DNA from: Vibrio sp. D404a
Lineage (GTDB): Bacteria; Pseudomonadota; Gammaproteobacteria; Enterobacterales; Vibrionaceae
Assembly: GCF_030248535.1 (NCBI RefSeq)
Contig: NZ_JAHGAJ010000032.1
Coordinates: 1 to 54,739, forward strand
DNA: 54,739 nucleotides
Reading direction: 5' to 3'
A program made the position numbers and the translations under genes. Of the stretch, positions 16,818-25,125 are shown piece after piece. Position 1 is the stretch's first letter; each line of letters starts with the position of its first letter. Under the pieces are notes generated by a model. The model was not told the origin of the DNA and ran no database searches. It was given only the letters and a program-made list of their open reading frames with translations.

Positions 16818-17069
16818 ATGAAATACCTATCAGATATCCCCGATATAAAGTCACACTGTCACTTTTCCATTTTGGAGAAGTCCGATATATACGCCAAACC
16901 ACTCCGTTTTCTTGATGAGAACGCCCTTGTCTCTCTATATATAGAGGCAAAAGAGCAAATCGGTGAAGAAAATGCCGGTGATCTGGTGAAACACGTAGTC
17001 GCGACCGTCTCTTTAGCCAACTTTTTAGGTCTTTGCGAGACTCCACGCATCGATACCTTCCAAATCTAA
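16818..17069 (+). CDS. hypothetical 83-aa protein
   Basis: The product begins MKYLSDIPDIKSHCHFSILE and is helical after residue 30 (LVSLYIEAKEQIGEENAGDL). There is no clear ribosome binding site; instead an exact inverted repeat ends at the ATG. Family not recognised. Confidence 0.55.
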   Translation: MKYLSDIPDIKSHCHFSILEKSDIYAKPLRFLDENALVSLYIEAKEQIGEENAGDLVKHVVATVSLANFLGLCETPRIDTFQI

Positions 17070-17154
17070 CACTGGTTTTACGCTTCACCAGACCCGAAAC
17101 CCCACGTTAAGTCTCTTAATATAGTTAAACACTGACTACACAAAGAGACTTATC

Positions 17155-17799
17155 ATGAGCAAAGCGATTCAAATCTTACGCCACGCAGCGAAAAACAAGG
17201 CACTTTTGTCTTCTCCCCTCACTAAGTTCTATGCCAAAGAAGTAGATAAGCGTACTTCTGAGGTTTTAGATGCGCTGATGTCGGCAAACGACCAAGAAAT
17301 AGATTTTGCTTTGCTCATTACTTCCGATGTAGATGAACTATCCCCTGCCAAAGAAGTGTCTCCTGAACCTGTAATTGAAGAAGAGACACCTAATCTTGAT
17401 GAACAACTCGATGAATTTGATACACGCCTAGATGATCGTCTTAGAGAGAGACATGACGATGAGGTGGTAGACGAGGCTCGTTCAGATGAAATGGCTTCTT
17501 TAGTTGAAGACATAGATATAGAAGAGGAAAAACCTAAACGGCCAATAAGCGAGTGTCCAGAATTTCAAAGAGAAGTTGCAGAAGCACAGGCTGAATTTGA
17601 CGCCATGAAAGCGCTAGAACCTGAACCTCAAGATGCCTTTACTGAACTTCTCGAAAAGATAGATAACGGTACTTTCTTAAAAGATAAAGAAGACAAAGAG
17701 CCAGAGCCTGAATCTGATGAATTGAATGAGTTGGACGAAATTGAATTAGATGAGGACGACCTAGATTTGGACTCTCTACTTGAAGACCTGGAGGGATAA
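17155..17799 (+). CDS. acidic hypothetical protein
   Basis: A 214-aa protein with a short basic N-terminal helix region (QILRHAAKNKALLSSPLTKF) followed by a very acidic, mostly disordered body ending DEIELDEDDLDLDSLLEDL. The leader ACACAAAGAGAC precedes the ATG. Similar LDSLL/LDALL acidic motifs occur in the gene at 26463, so they may be related. Possibly a DNA mimic or a replisome-tethering tail; no family recognised. Confidence 0.65.
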   Translation: MSKAIQILRHAAKNKALLSSPLTKFYAKEVDKRTSEVLDALMSANDQEIDFALLITSDVDELSPAKEVSPEPVIEEETPNLDEQLDEFDTRLDDRLRERHDDEVVDEARSDEMASLVEDIDIEEEKPKRPISECPEFQREVAEAQAEFDAMKALEPEPQDAFTELLEKIDNGTFLKDKEDKEPEPESDELNELDEIELDEDDLDLDSLLEDLEG

Positions 17800-17800
17800 A

Positions 17801-18349
17801 GTGGAAGAGAATAAACGACACGACACTGCCGATACTCTGGCATTTGCTAAAGCCTATATAGAAGTGAAGAACATCGGTCTTGCTATGACTTGCCATAAAG
17901 AGAGAAAGCTATTTCAAGACTGCCTGCTTAAGTCAGATGACCGATTCAAAATATTCACTACGGAGCAATTAAAGAAAGGCACAACTGGATCGACCCTTTC
18001 ACCTCTCAATAAAGAGTATAGTTGTGTAGAGCTTGGTAAGACTGTAATGAGAAAGAGCTGTGGTTCAGCTATGCCTCAAGAAGAAGTCAGAGACAAGCTT
18101 GTAAAGAATGGCTACTTAACAAAAGAAGACTCCACATCGGGAACTTACTATTTTCCAAGTGAAAGAGGCTCAAAGTATGTAGTGGGCGGTTCTAATGAAT
18201 GGCCTATCTTCTCTCAGGCATTTTATGACGCTATCGAAACAAGCCGAATAAGTATGATGACGAGAAAGAACAACAAAGCGGTTGCTGCGCTAAATCTGGA
18301 TAATGGTATAGAAGAGGTTAAAGATGGAGAACTCAAAGCATCTAATTGA
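17801..18349 (+). CDS. hypothetical protein downstream of the acidic gene
   Basis: The start is taken as the GTG at 17801, because GGAGG lies 6-7 bases upstream (overlapping the end of the preceding gene). The 182-aa product has a Cys-containing middle (CVELGKTVMRKSCGSAMPQE) that resembles a small helix-turn-helix arrangement (EEVRDKLVKNGYLTKED) followed by a beta-rich section. No family assigned. Confidence 0.6.
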   Translation: MEENKRHDTADTLAFAKAYIEVKNIGLAMTCHKERKLFQDCLLKSDDRFKIFTTEQLKKGTTGSTLSPLNKEYSCVELGKTVMRKSCGSAMPQEEVRDKLVKNGYLTKEDSTSGTYYFPSERGSKYVVGGSNEWPIFSQAFYDAIETSRISMMTRKNNKAVAALNLDNGIEEVKDGELKASN

Positions 18350-18620
18350 TGCCATGAAATTGAAAGTGGACTTAACAGGTATTCCGATCCCTGCCCCACT
18401 CGTTGAACTAATCGAAAAAGAAAGAAGCCCAAGTCGAATTTTTAATAGCGTAACTCGATGTGGGCCTAAATTAGAAGTGAGTAGTTTTCAGGTTGTAGAA
18501 ATGAATCAGGCGATTGACGATGCAATTTTGCAGTTGGAAGAATTTCGTCAAACACTGATGAATAATTTTGATGACCGGATAAAGACTAAAAATCACATTG
18601 AAGCCGCTCAAAATCTCTAA
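18324..18620 (+). CDS. hypothetical 98-aa protein
   Basis: Overlaps the end of the preceding gene by 26 bases in a different frame. The product has a Pro-rich segment (DLTGIPIPAPLVELIEKE) and a long C-terminal helix (MNQAIDDAILQLEEFRQTLM). It is the last gene of the operon, ending just before a strong terminator. Confidence 0.55.
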   Translation: MENSKHLIDAMKLKVDLTGIPIPAPLVELIEKERSPSRIFNSVTRCGPKLEVSSFQVVEMNQAIDDAILQLEEFRQTLMNNFDDRIKTKNHIEAAQNL

Positions 18621-18635
18621 AATCCCCAAAAATGA

Positions 18636-18668
18636 AAAACGCTCTCAAATCAATTCTGAGAGCGTTTT
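18636..18668. terminator. bidirectional terminator
   Basis: AAAACGCTCTCA, a 9-base loop, TGAGAGCGTTTT, with T-rich tails on both sides. It separates the rightward operon from the leftward parAB operon. Confidence 0.85.
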
Positions 18669-18831
18669 ATTTTTAAGTGCTAACATTTATCGTTGTAACT
18701 TAAAATTCTTCATGTGATCTCACACAGTTCGATTCTGACCCCCGCCAAAAGCAAAATCTCAAACTCAATTTTCATTTTGAGAGCGAAATTATAGGCGCTA
18801 AACCATCATTTTCGCGCCTGTACATTATCGA

Positions 18832-20025
18832 TTAACCTTTCTTATTTTCAGAAATAAGCTCTGCCATAAATTGCGCGATATCCTCGACACTCATTAGCTC
18901 TCTAGCTTCCTTCAAGATACTAATAGTTGGTGTACCGTTGCTATCCTTGCGAACAGTAAAGTATCTAGTACCGCCAACAATACCTAAATCTTTGCTATAC
19001 CCTTCTGATTCAACCTTAGTCTCGTCATTTGATTTGTACTTGGATATAAACGCTCGTAGTTTAGTGGGAGTAATGCCACCCTCTGAGATCTTAGGAGCAA
19101 ATGCCTTGATAGCCTCGATGTTCTTCTTCACAACTGCTTTAGGCTGATCATCTGACTCTTTTGTTTGGTTAACTAGTTCTTGAGCCAACGTGATGCTGAT
19201 GTTTTTCTTAGCAACAATGGACTCCATAACCTCTTTAGGTATGCGAGTGTAAACCAGAATCTTGTTAACGTACTTTCGGTCAACGTTGAATGCAGCAGCC
19301 AAATGACTTGTCTTGTCGAATACGCCAGCATCGAGCAAGTGTTGCCATGACATTGCTTTGGCGTAGGTACTTAGGTCTTTACGTTGTGAGTTTTCACGAT
19401 CTTGTAGAGCTGCGGCTTCAACGTCAGTTAGCGCACGAATCAAACATGGGATTGTCTCATTACCCACTTCGTTAGATGCCAAGAAACGACGACGACCACA
19501 AATCAACTCATACCCTTTACCGCTTTTCTTCTTACGAACAGTAACAGGTTGGTCTACGCCTTCATATTTGATTGAGTTAACGAACTCAGCCCATTCCTCG
19601 TCATCACCAAACTCGTCTTCTGGACGGTCAGCAAAACCCCAAGGAGTAATGTCTGACATTTTGATTTCTGTTGAGCCTTCTGCTTTCTTTGGCTTACTTT
19701 TTTCGACCTTGTTTTTGGCACCATGCGTGGTGCCATTTTCAGATTCGCCATTTTCAGATTCGCCATTTTTGGCACCATGCGTGGTTCCGTTTTCAGTTTT
19801 GTCACCATGCGTGGTGCCACTTTTTGAGGCTTCGTTAGCAACCGTTGGCGCTTTTTCTTCCTCAATTGGCTTCTGAGATTCGTTTATCTTGTCCATTAGA
19901 CCGGGAATTGATGAAGCACCAGAGCGACGATCTTTGCTCTTGTCATCACTCTTGCCTTTGTTCAGGCCAGCCAACATAGGTGACGCTGCGTGTGCTCGGT
20001 CTTGGTTTCTCTTTGTGTCGGTCAT
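18832..20025 (-). CDS. parB: ParB/SopB-like partition protein
   Basis: The 397-aa centromere-binding protein has a ParB N-terminal nuclease-like fold (DEEWAEFVNSIKYEGVDQPV, then ELICGRRRFLASNEVG, about residues 160-210) and a central helix-turn-helix (SHLAAAFNVDRKYVNKILVY). The N-terminal 130 residues are low-complexity, with repeats NGTTHGAKN and GESEN. They are encoded by three copies of a DNA dyad that could be a centromere. Codons 3-7 carry ACACAAAGAGAAACC, matching the shared leader motif. Its start overlaps the parA stop (TAATG). Confidence 0.92.
   Translation of the reverse strand: MTDTKRNQDRAHAASPMLAGLNKGKSDDKSKDRRSGASSIPGLMDKINESQKPIEEEKAPTVANEASKSGTTHGDKTENGTTHGAKNGESENGESENGTTHGAKNKVEKSKPKKAEGSTEIKMSDITPWGFADRPEDEFGDDEEWAEFVNSIKYEGVDQPVTVRKKKSGKGYELICGRRRFLASNEVGNETIPCLIRALTDVEAAALQDRENSQRKDLSTYAKAMSWQHLLDAGVFDKTSHLAAAFNVDRKYVNKILVYTRIPKEVMESIVAKKNISITLAQELVNQTKESDDQPKAVVKKNIEAIKAFAPKISEGGITPTKLRAFISKYKSNDETKVESEGYSKDLGIVGGTRYFTVRKDSNGTPTISILKEARELMSVEDIAQFMAELISENKKG
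19717..19818. repeat. three dyads inside parB, candidate centromere
   Basis: GGCACCATGCGTGGTGCC at 19717-19734, with one-base variants at 19771-19788 and 19801-19818. Each has 7-bp arms around TGCG. GCACCA/TGGTGC arms recall the sopC type of inverted repeat, but the sequence is not the same. Confidence 0.5.
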
Positions 20026-21173
20026 TACTTAACTTCCATTAGTGATTTGTAGTCTTCAAACATTTCTTCGTGGACTTCATTTAGGCTTTCGATAGCACGC
20101 TCATAAACCTTCTTAGTGGTCATTTCGCGGTTGATGTCATATACCGTTGTGAAGTTTTCAGAGGCTTTCTCGAACTCAGTGGTCTGAACGATAGAACCTC
20201 CGTAAACGTAATCCCCGAAGATGTGACGAATACGGGTTTCATTACGCTTAGAAGAAGCCGAAGTTGGGTGTTTCGTTAGCAGCACCTTGAAGTAGTCTAG
20301 TTCCTTCTCCGATTGCTCTAGGAATTGAGAAATCGTTTTGTTGAACAGGATAGCCGAGCCTACATCGTAAAGTGCAGGTGGTACTGGCAGAGTCATAGCG
20401 TTTGCAGCAGTGATCGCATTCGCTGTAACCATGCCCATATTTGGTGGACAGTCGATAAGAACTAGGTCGTAGTGATCGTCTACCAGAGAAAGAACAGCAT
20501 CCAAACGTTTGTGGATTGGACCCATCTGATCAATGTTCTCGTCATCCGCATTCAAAAGCATCATATCCAGAGCTTGAAGCGAAAGGTTTGCAGGGATGAA
20601 ATCCACACCTGGAATGTAGGTGCTGCGGAAAACATCTGCACAGGCTTTAACGTCAACTGTCAGAGAGTCAACGATGGTATCTTCATGAGCTACATCCAAG
20701 TCAGGGATCATAGTTGAGATACAGAACGTGGTAGATGCTTGAGGGTCTAGGTCAACAATCAGAACCTTCATGCCTTTGTATGTTGCCATGAAGTGCGCTT
20801 CGTGAAGAACGGTCGTTGTCTTACCAACACCGCCTTTAAAGTTAGCAACAACCTTCTTTATCGCTTTGCGACCTTCCGGCTTTTGAAATAGAAGGCCGCC
20901 ATTTTCACGCAATGACCATAAATCTTCGAGGCTGTAGTAACGACGACCGTTACCTGCAATCTCAATATGACGCGAGTTATCACGAAGCCAAGGAAGAGAG
21001 CGACCTAATATTGTTGCTGCTTCCTGTGCACCATACTTACGAGGGTCATTTGATTTTTTTACAGATGCACCGTGAGCGCGAAGTTCCTTTAAAACTTCAT
21101 TACCCACTTCATTGAATTTTTCTAGGACAGAAGAGAAATCTACCTTGCCAGTCATAGCGTTACCCGTATCCAT
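20025..21173 (-). CDS. parA: ParA/SopA-like partition ATPase
   Basis: The 382-aa type Ia partition ATPase has an N-terminal winged-helix domain (EAATILGRSLPWLRDNSRHI, about residues 50-75), which usually autoregulates the operon. The deviant Walker A is NFKGGVGKTT (about residues 112-121), and further ATPase motifs are LIVDLDPQAS and LVLIDCPPNMG. Length and order are normal. The downstream parB overlaps by one base. Together they should distribute plasmid copies at cell division. Confidence 0.95.
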   Translation of the reverse strand: MDTGNAMTGKVDFSSVLEKFNEVGNEVLKELRAHGASVKKSNDPRKYGAQEAATILGRSLPWLRDNSRHIEIAGNGRRYYSLEDLWSLRENGGLLFQKPEGRKAIKKVVANFKGGVGKTTTVLHEAHFMATYKGMKVLIVDLDPQASTTFCISTMIPDLDVAHEDTIVDSLTVDVKACADVFRSTYIPGVDFIPANLSLQALDMMLLNADDENIDQMGPIHKRLDAVLSLVDDHYDLVLIDCPPNMGMVTANAITAANAMTLPVPPALYDVGSAILFNKTISQFLEQSEKELDYFKVLLTKHPTSASSKRNETRIRHIFGDYVYGGSIVQTTEFEKASENFTTVYDINREMTTKKVYERAIESLNEVHEEMFEDYKSLMEVK

Positions 21174-21308
21174 TTCTTAGTGTAGTTGCGCTTGATTATG
21201 GCATGTTTTCTCTAAATTACAATAGATACCGGTTTTTTGTGAATCCTAAATCAAATTGAGAAACTGTTAATATATAAGATTTAACCAATTGAAATTTAGG
21301 GCAAAAAA

Positions 21309-21328
21309 AGACTCCCAATTGGGAGTCT
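21309..21328. terminator. terminator hairpin
   Basis: AGACTCCCAATTGGGAGTCT, a 20-bp perfect dyad with an upstream A-run, so on the minus strand it ends in a T-run. It closes the leftward gene at 21355. Confidence 0.8.
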
Positions 21329-21354
21329 TATAATTCTCAGGATTTTGGTTCGGC

Positions 21355-21738
21355 TCAACTGCTACCTGATGTCAGTCGAGCCTCTCTAAACAACTCAGCT
21401 TCTCTAGGAGTTCTACTTACCACAAATACGTCTTCGATTACTTCTAGCATCTCTGGGTGGTATTCGCTAATAACCAATCTAACAAATTCATAAACAGGGA
21501 TATCTAGTGACGTTGCGAGTTCTTTTGCTCGAGCAAGTGGCACTTTAGTTCTACCTTGTTTGAACATTGTAATGAGGTTTGAGTTAAGGCTTAACTCACT
21601 TGCTACCTCAGCTTGGTTCTTAGGAGAGTTTCTGATGGCAGAAGTTACAACTCTAGGGATAATTGATTCACTAAAGAACTTGTCGGTTTCTTTAATATTT
21701 AAGTTGTTGGTTATGCTTGTGCCGTTTGATTTAGTCAT
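21355..21738 (-). CDS. XRE-like helix-turn-helix regulator
   Basis: A 127-aa protein. The helix-turn-helix is NQAEVASELSLNSNLITMFK, then QGRTKVPLARAKELATSLDI (about residues 40-78). The C-terminal tail (about 45 residues) is unfamiliar. Its control region is complex: a GGTGTCA/TGACACC dyad around a TATAAAT box and the shared dyad upstream. It is divergently placed from no close gene and could be a local or global plasmid regulator. Confidence 0.8.
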   Translation of the reverse strand: MTKSNGTSITNNLNIKETDKFFSESIIPRVVTSAIRNSPKNQAEVASELSLNSNLITMFKQGRTKVPLARAKELATSLDIPVYEFVRLVISEYHPEMLEVIEDVFVVSRTPREAELFREARLTSGSS

Positions 21739-21785
21739 ACTGCGCCTTAATGCTATTCGTTTACCTATACATAGAAGAGGTTTCG

Positions 21786-21847
21786 GGTGTCATCCTAACA
21801 GCCAGCTGCCTCTTTTTTTGGTGTCACCTGTATAAATAGATGACACC
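21786..21847. promoter_or_regulatory. candidate operator for the gene at 21355
   Basis: GGTGTCA (21820-21826) and TGACACC (21841-21847) enclose GTATAAATAGA, with a further half-site GGTGTCATCC at 21786. The dyad surrounds a -10-like box, so it fits autorepression by the adjacent helix-turn-helix protein. Confidence 0.55.
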
Positions 21848-21862
21848 ATCAAGTGCTTATAC

Positions 21863-21879
21863 TAGTCACTTGTGACTTA
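21863..21879. promoter_or_regulatory. shared dyad operator
   Basis: TAGTCACTTGTGACTTA. On the minus strand it follows a TATAGT box (21885-21890), so it lies in the leader of the regulator at 21355. Confidence 0.7.
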
Positions 21880-22098
21880 ACTTACTATAGTCTTAGCACG
21901 TTTTTCACATGGTATGTGACATAAGTTGATGTAAACACCTATGAACATCTAATCCTATGGCCATGATTTGTCGCACATTTTTCAAAACAACATGGTTCTT
22001 AGGACTGTATTAATAACCAGTAGTCATTAACTATGGTTTACTACTCGAAAATCAACTCTTATACTGGTCGCACGTTAATTTGGTGTAAAAGAGTTTCA

Positions 22099-22272
22099 TG
22101 ATTAAACAGATTGATATTGAGCAGTTGGCGGAACTAATTGCACAAACAGAAACGGTGACAAGCTACGAATCGAAATCCGTAACAGTCTCCGTAGTCGAAG
22201 AAGACGGCAAGAGATCTGTTGTGATCTCAACACCGACTGAGAGTGAACATATGGTTGTGTCGCTTTCATAGT
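22099..22272 (+). CDS. 57-aa hypothetical protein
   Basis: Too short for most gene finders but convincing: MIKQIDIEQLAELIAQTETV followed by a beta-rich part (SVTVSVVEEDGKRSVVIS). It is followed by a strong terminator. No family recognised. Confidence 0.55.
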
Positions 22273-22293
22273 AAAGGCTTAGGGCTTTGTAAA

Positions 22294-22318
22294 AGGGGAC
22301 GTTTCGTTCCCTTTTTTG
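22294..22318 (+). terminator. Rho-independent terminator
   Basis: GGGGACG-TTT-CGTTCCC followed by TTTTTTG, just after the 57-aa gene. Confidence 0.8.
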
Positions 22319-22329
22319 TTTTTGTATTG

Positions 22330-22349
22330 TTAAGTCACTGCTTACTATA
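22330..22349. promoter_or_regulatory. variant shared dyad
   Basis: TTAAGTCACTGCTTACTATA. The left half is perfect and the right half merges with a TACTATA -10-like box, 30 bp before the ATG at 22378. Confidence 0.55.
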
Positions 22350-22377
22350 TCTTATAGAAACTTGAATTGGTAGAGTT

Positions 22378-23264
22378 ATGGACAATAAAAGAAGAATTGC
22401 AATCGTACGGGAAACCATCACTAAGGTGACTCGCATACTGTCTGGACGTGGTATTCGCGTGACACAATCCGGTATGAATGCTTTCGTTGAATACCACCCT
22501 AAGACACTTGCACCAGTGCGTGTGAACATTCCATTTCTTCCAGATGACGCCAGTAATGAGCTGATTTCAGCTATCGAAGGTTTCGTTGATCACGAAGTTG
22601 GCCATCTACTTTTTTCTGACCCACAAATTGCAAAAGAGTCCATTGAACAGAAGGTCGGTGCTCTTACAAACATCTGTGAGGATGTTTTTATTGAGCGAAT
22701 GATGAGATCGCAGTTCTCAGGTTCTTCATACAACTTGGAAAAGATGTATACCATCTTCACTAGTCGATTCATCGAGCCAAAGCTTAAAGAGTTCCAATCT
22801 GACCCTTCTAAAACTGAGCGTGAATACTGGCATCTACTCGTTGTTTGTGCATTGATAGCGCTAGGTGGTCAACGTCATTTTATCGAGTACATGGCAGACA
22901 AGTGGTCACACATTCCCAAAATCAAAGAAGCTATTGAGCCATTTTCAGACCGTTTGAAGAAAACAACCTGCTCAAGAGACAACTTAGAACTGGCACTTGA
23001 GATCAAGAAAGCTGTGTATGGGACAGATGCCGGTGAAGAGAAACCTCACGAAGCTAAAACCAAAGAGCGTAAATCAAAAGAAGAATCCGTCAAATCCCTC
23101 TACTGTCAAAGACCATTCAGATTCTTGAAGAAGAAGTGAAAGGCCACCGCCGTGAAAAGGCAGAGATGGCGATCTATATCGAACAGCAAGGTCACGAAAT
23201 CCAACAGCTACGCGAAGCAAATGCCAATTTAGCGCAGGACTGTGAGAAGTCCACAGGGGAGTAA
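22378..23264 (+). pseudogene. CobT-like zinc metalloprotein, frameshifted near its end
   Basis: The 5' frame encodes a protein with GFVDHEVGHLLFSD (about residue 78), an HExxH zinc motif, of the kind found in phage proteins annotated as CobT-like or peptidase. The frame ends at 23139. Adding one A to the AAA run near 23093 (SVKIPLLSKTIQILEEEV) continues into a coiled-coil tail (HRREKAEMAIYIEQQGHEIQ) to 23264, giving about 295 aa. No von Willebrand A domain follows, unlike full CobT proteins. Function on a plasmid is unknown. Confidence 0.65.
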
Positions 23265-23291
23265 TCCTCTTTTTTATTGCACTGGCGATAT

Positions 23292-23318
23292 GGGAAGGGG
23301 CTTTTAGCCCCTTTTTTA
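23292..23318 (+). terminator. Rho-independent terminator
   Basis: GGGGC-TTTTA-GCCCC followed by TTTTTTA, after the CobT-like gene. Confidence 0.8.
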
Positions 23319-23383
23319 TGTGCGTGAAACACCACTAATGAATTACCAGTTATCAATCCCTAGTATTGCTCGTTAAAATACTA

Positions 23384-23404
23384 ATTCACTAAGCGATGAC
23401 TTAA
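23384..23404. promoter_or_regulatory. variant shared dyad
   Basis: ATTCACTAAGCGATGACTTAA, 5 bp before the ATG at 23410; the right half GATGACTTAA is well kept. Confidence 0.5.
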
Positions 23405-23409
23405 TAAAA

Positions 23410-24048
23410 ATGACAAAAGAATATAACCTTTCAAATTTTGCGATCGGGCTTTCCGGTACGCACAGAACTGACAAAACAAAATTGGCTCAAGAACTGTCAG
23501 ACAGACTTGATATACCATTCGTTAGAACCAGTACATCAAAAGTATTTAAAGAAGAAGGGTTAGATCCAAGTTCAGTGCTCTCCATTGATAACCGTATTTA
23601 CATCCAAACTCGACTTCTTGATGACGCGATAGAGAAGTGGTCACAACATCCATGTTTTGTTACCGACCGAACGCCTATTGATATGGCGGCTTACATGCTT
23701 ATGGACTATTGCCCGTTCACCACGAATGATTTTCAAAAGCAGCAGATCATTGATTACATCAGCCGATGTATCAACGAAACAAACCGCTATTTCTCTAGCC
23801 TAGTATTGGTACCACTGGCTATCCCTATCAAAGATGAAGAACTAAAGGGTGTTATAGACCCTATTTACATGAGTAAGTACGAACAATTGATTCGCGGCTT
23901 CTTTGTCGATCCCGATGTTCTACCTACCTGCTACACGCTTGATAGAGCAACCATCAACTTTGAAGAACGAATGGAAGCGGTCATGCGAACCATTCTGAAA
24001 AGCTTTAGAAAGGCAGAAAATATTCGAGAAGGCAATTTAGTTCACTAG
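23410..24048 (+). CDS. P-loop kinase-like protein with altered Walker A
   Basis: A 212-aa AAA/kinase-like protein. IGLSGTHRTDKTKLAQEL (about residues 12-29) aligns with the usual GTHxTGKT P-loop, but the glycine before the Lys is Asp. The rest (VTDRTPIDMAAYMLMD, about residue 83) looks like a deoxynucleotide or NadR-type kinase lid region. The Gly-to-Asp change needs one G-to-A base change and would be expected to harm ATP binding. It could be a mutation or a diverged enzyme. Confidence 0.6.
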   Translation: MTKEYNLSNFAIGLSGTHRTDKTKLAQELSDRLDIPFVRTSTSKVFKEEGLDPSSVLSIDNRIYIQTRLLDDAIEKWSQHPCFVTDRTPIDMAAYMLMDYCPFTTNDFQKQQIIDYISRCINETNRYFSSLVLVPLAIPIKDEELKGVIDPIYMSKYEQLIRGFFVDPDVLPTCYTLDRATINFEERMEAVMRTILKSFRKAENIREGNLVH

Positions 24049-24083
24049 CAACTGAACTTATTGTTGTGCCATCATGCTCAAAA

Positions 24084-24109
24084 TATAATGATAAGTCACT
24101 AATGACTAA
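24084..24109 (+). promoter_or_regulatory. promoter with shared dyad
   Basis: -35 TTGTTG at 24061-24066, 17-bp spacer, -10 TATAAT at 24084-24089, then the dyad TAAGTCACTAATGACTAA (24092-24109). The leader AAACAAAGAGAAG follows. This is the clearest case that the dyad covers the transcription start. Confidence 0.85.
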
Positions 24110-24125
24110 ACAAAGAGAAGCCTTT

Positions 24126-24890
24126 ATGTGTTCAGATATTGAAAACGAAGTACCTACCACCGCAGAAGAACTCAATCGAAAAACGGTTGAAGCTTTGGCT
24201 CAAATGGCAGACGGCTATGAGAAGGTGATGATGTCAGAAGAGTCTTTCTACCAATTTCTCAGAGCGATTGATCTGGTGACATCCGGTCTTATCGACAACG
24301 ATGTTTCTAGTTGGTTATCAGACAACCTCAAAGAGCACTGTCAGCCACGTATTGAACGTCGAGTATTTAGAGCAGGTACGAAAGTAACTGTGGTTCTTAC
24401 ACGTATCGTTACCGAAGATTACTTTACGATGATTCAAATGGCAGCGGGCGCGGAAGATAAAGGTCGTTTCATCACAGCCTTTACAGACGGTAGTTTTTGT
24501 CCTGATACATCTGCATTTGGTTGTTCTTACTGGATTAGAAACGGTGAAGAACAACCCATTACCTCTTCAAAAGGTGGCGTTGGTATTGCCAACTGCGAGA
24601 TAGCCGAGATTGAAGCGCTGAATGGCGCTATTGATTGGATACACTCGAACTGCCAATTGGAGAATCGCATAGTAGTTCTACAGTCAGATTCACTCGGAGC
24701 CCTGCGCAAATGTAACTTCTTTAAGCTCAAGAAGAAGGCGCAATACGTGAAGCTTAAGCACGTAAAAGGGCACAAGAACAATGGGACACGTAGAACGTGG
24801 GTAAACAAACTATGCGACAAAATGGCAAAAGATCAGATGCTCTCTTATCGACAGCAAGTAAACGAACAAAGGGGTCAATCTAATGGCTAA
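24126..24890 (+). CDS. RNase H-domain protein
   Basis: The start is the ATG at 24126, because promoter, dyad and leader lie inside the longer open frame. The 254-aa product has about 110 N-terminal residues of unknown type, then an RNase H fold: FTDGSFCPDTSAFG (first Asp), NCEIAEIEALNGAI (Glu), VLQSDSLGAL (Asp) and LCDKMAKDQM (Asp). All four acidic residues are present. It probably removes RNA primers or R-loops and fits the plasmid replication set. Confidence 0.85.
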   Translation: MCSDIENEVPTTAEELNRKTVEALAQMADGYEKVMMSEESFYQFLRAIDLVTSGLIDNDVSSWLSDNLKEHCQPRIERRVFRAGTKVTVVLTRIVTEDYFTMIQMAAGAEDKGRFITAFTDGSFCPDTSAFGCSYWIRNGEEQPITSSKGGVGIANCEIAEIEALNGAIDWIHSNCQLENRIVVLQSDSLGALRKCNFFKLKKKAQYVKLKHVKGHKNNGTRRTWVNKLCDKMAKDQMLSYRQQVNEQRGQSNG

Positions 24891-25125
24891 TTTGTTCAAG
24901 CTGGTGGAAGAAGCTGCAAAGGTTAAAGGCGAATTGAAAAGCAACGAAGTAAACAAGGCGATTGCGAATATTCAAGATGCACTTGGTCAAGATGATGGTG
25001 GCTTTGCAGGTATTTACTTCTCTGATTACGAAGCTAACTGGCATCACATTAGCGTGGTTGAAAAGATAAAGATTCTCTCTGAATACGTGGCAGCAGAGAT
25101 ACGATGGTTAGCAATGGAGGTCTAA
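24883..25125 (+). CDS. 80-aa hypothetical protein
   Basis: The ATG overlaps the end of the RNase H gene by 8 bases, and the stop overlaps the exonuclease start (TAATG), so all three are translationally linked. The helical product starts MANLFKLVEEAAKVKGELKS. No family recognised; possibly an accessory factor of the nuclease pair. Confidence 0.65.
   Translation: MANLFKLVEEAAKVKGELKSNEVNKAIANIQDALGQDDGGFAGIYFSDYEANWHHISVVEKIKILSEYVAAEIRWLAMEV

Noticed and set aside
19554..19876. ORFs overlapping parB (both strands)
   Set aside because: Low-complexity shadows of the repeated parB region.
21355..21738. Toxin-antitoxin pair
   Set aside because: The helix-turn-helix gene has no adjacent small toxin-like partner in operon arrangement.
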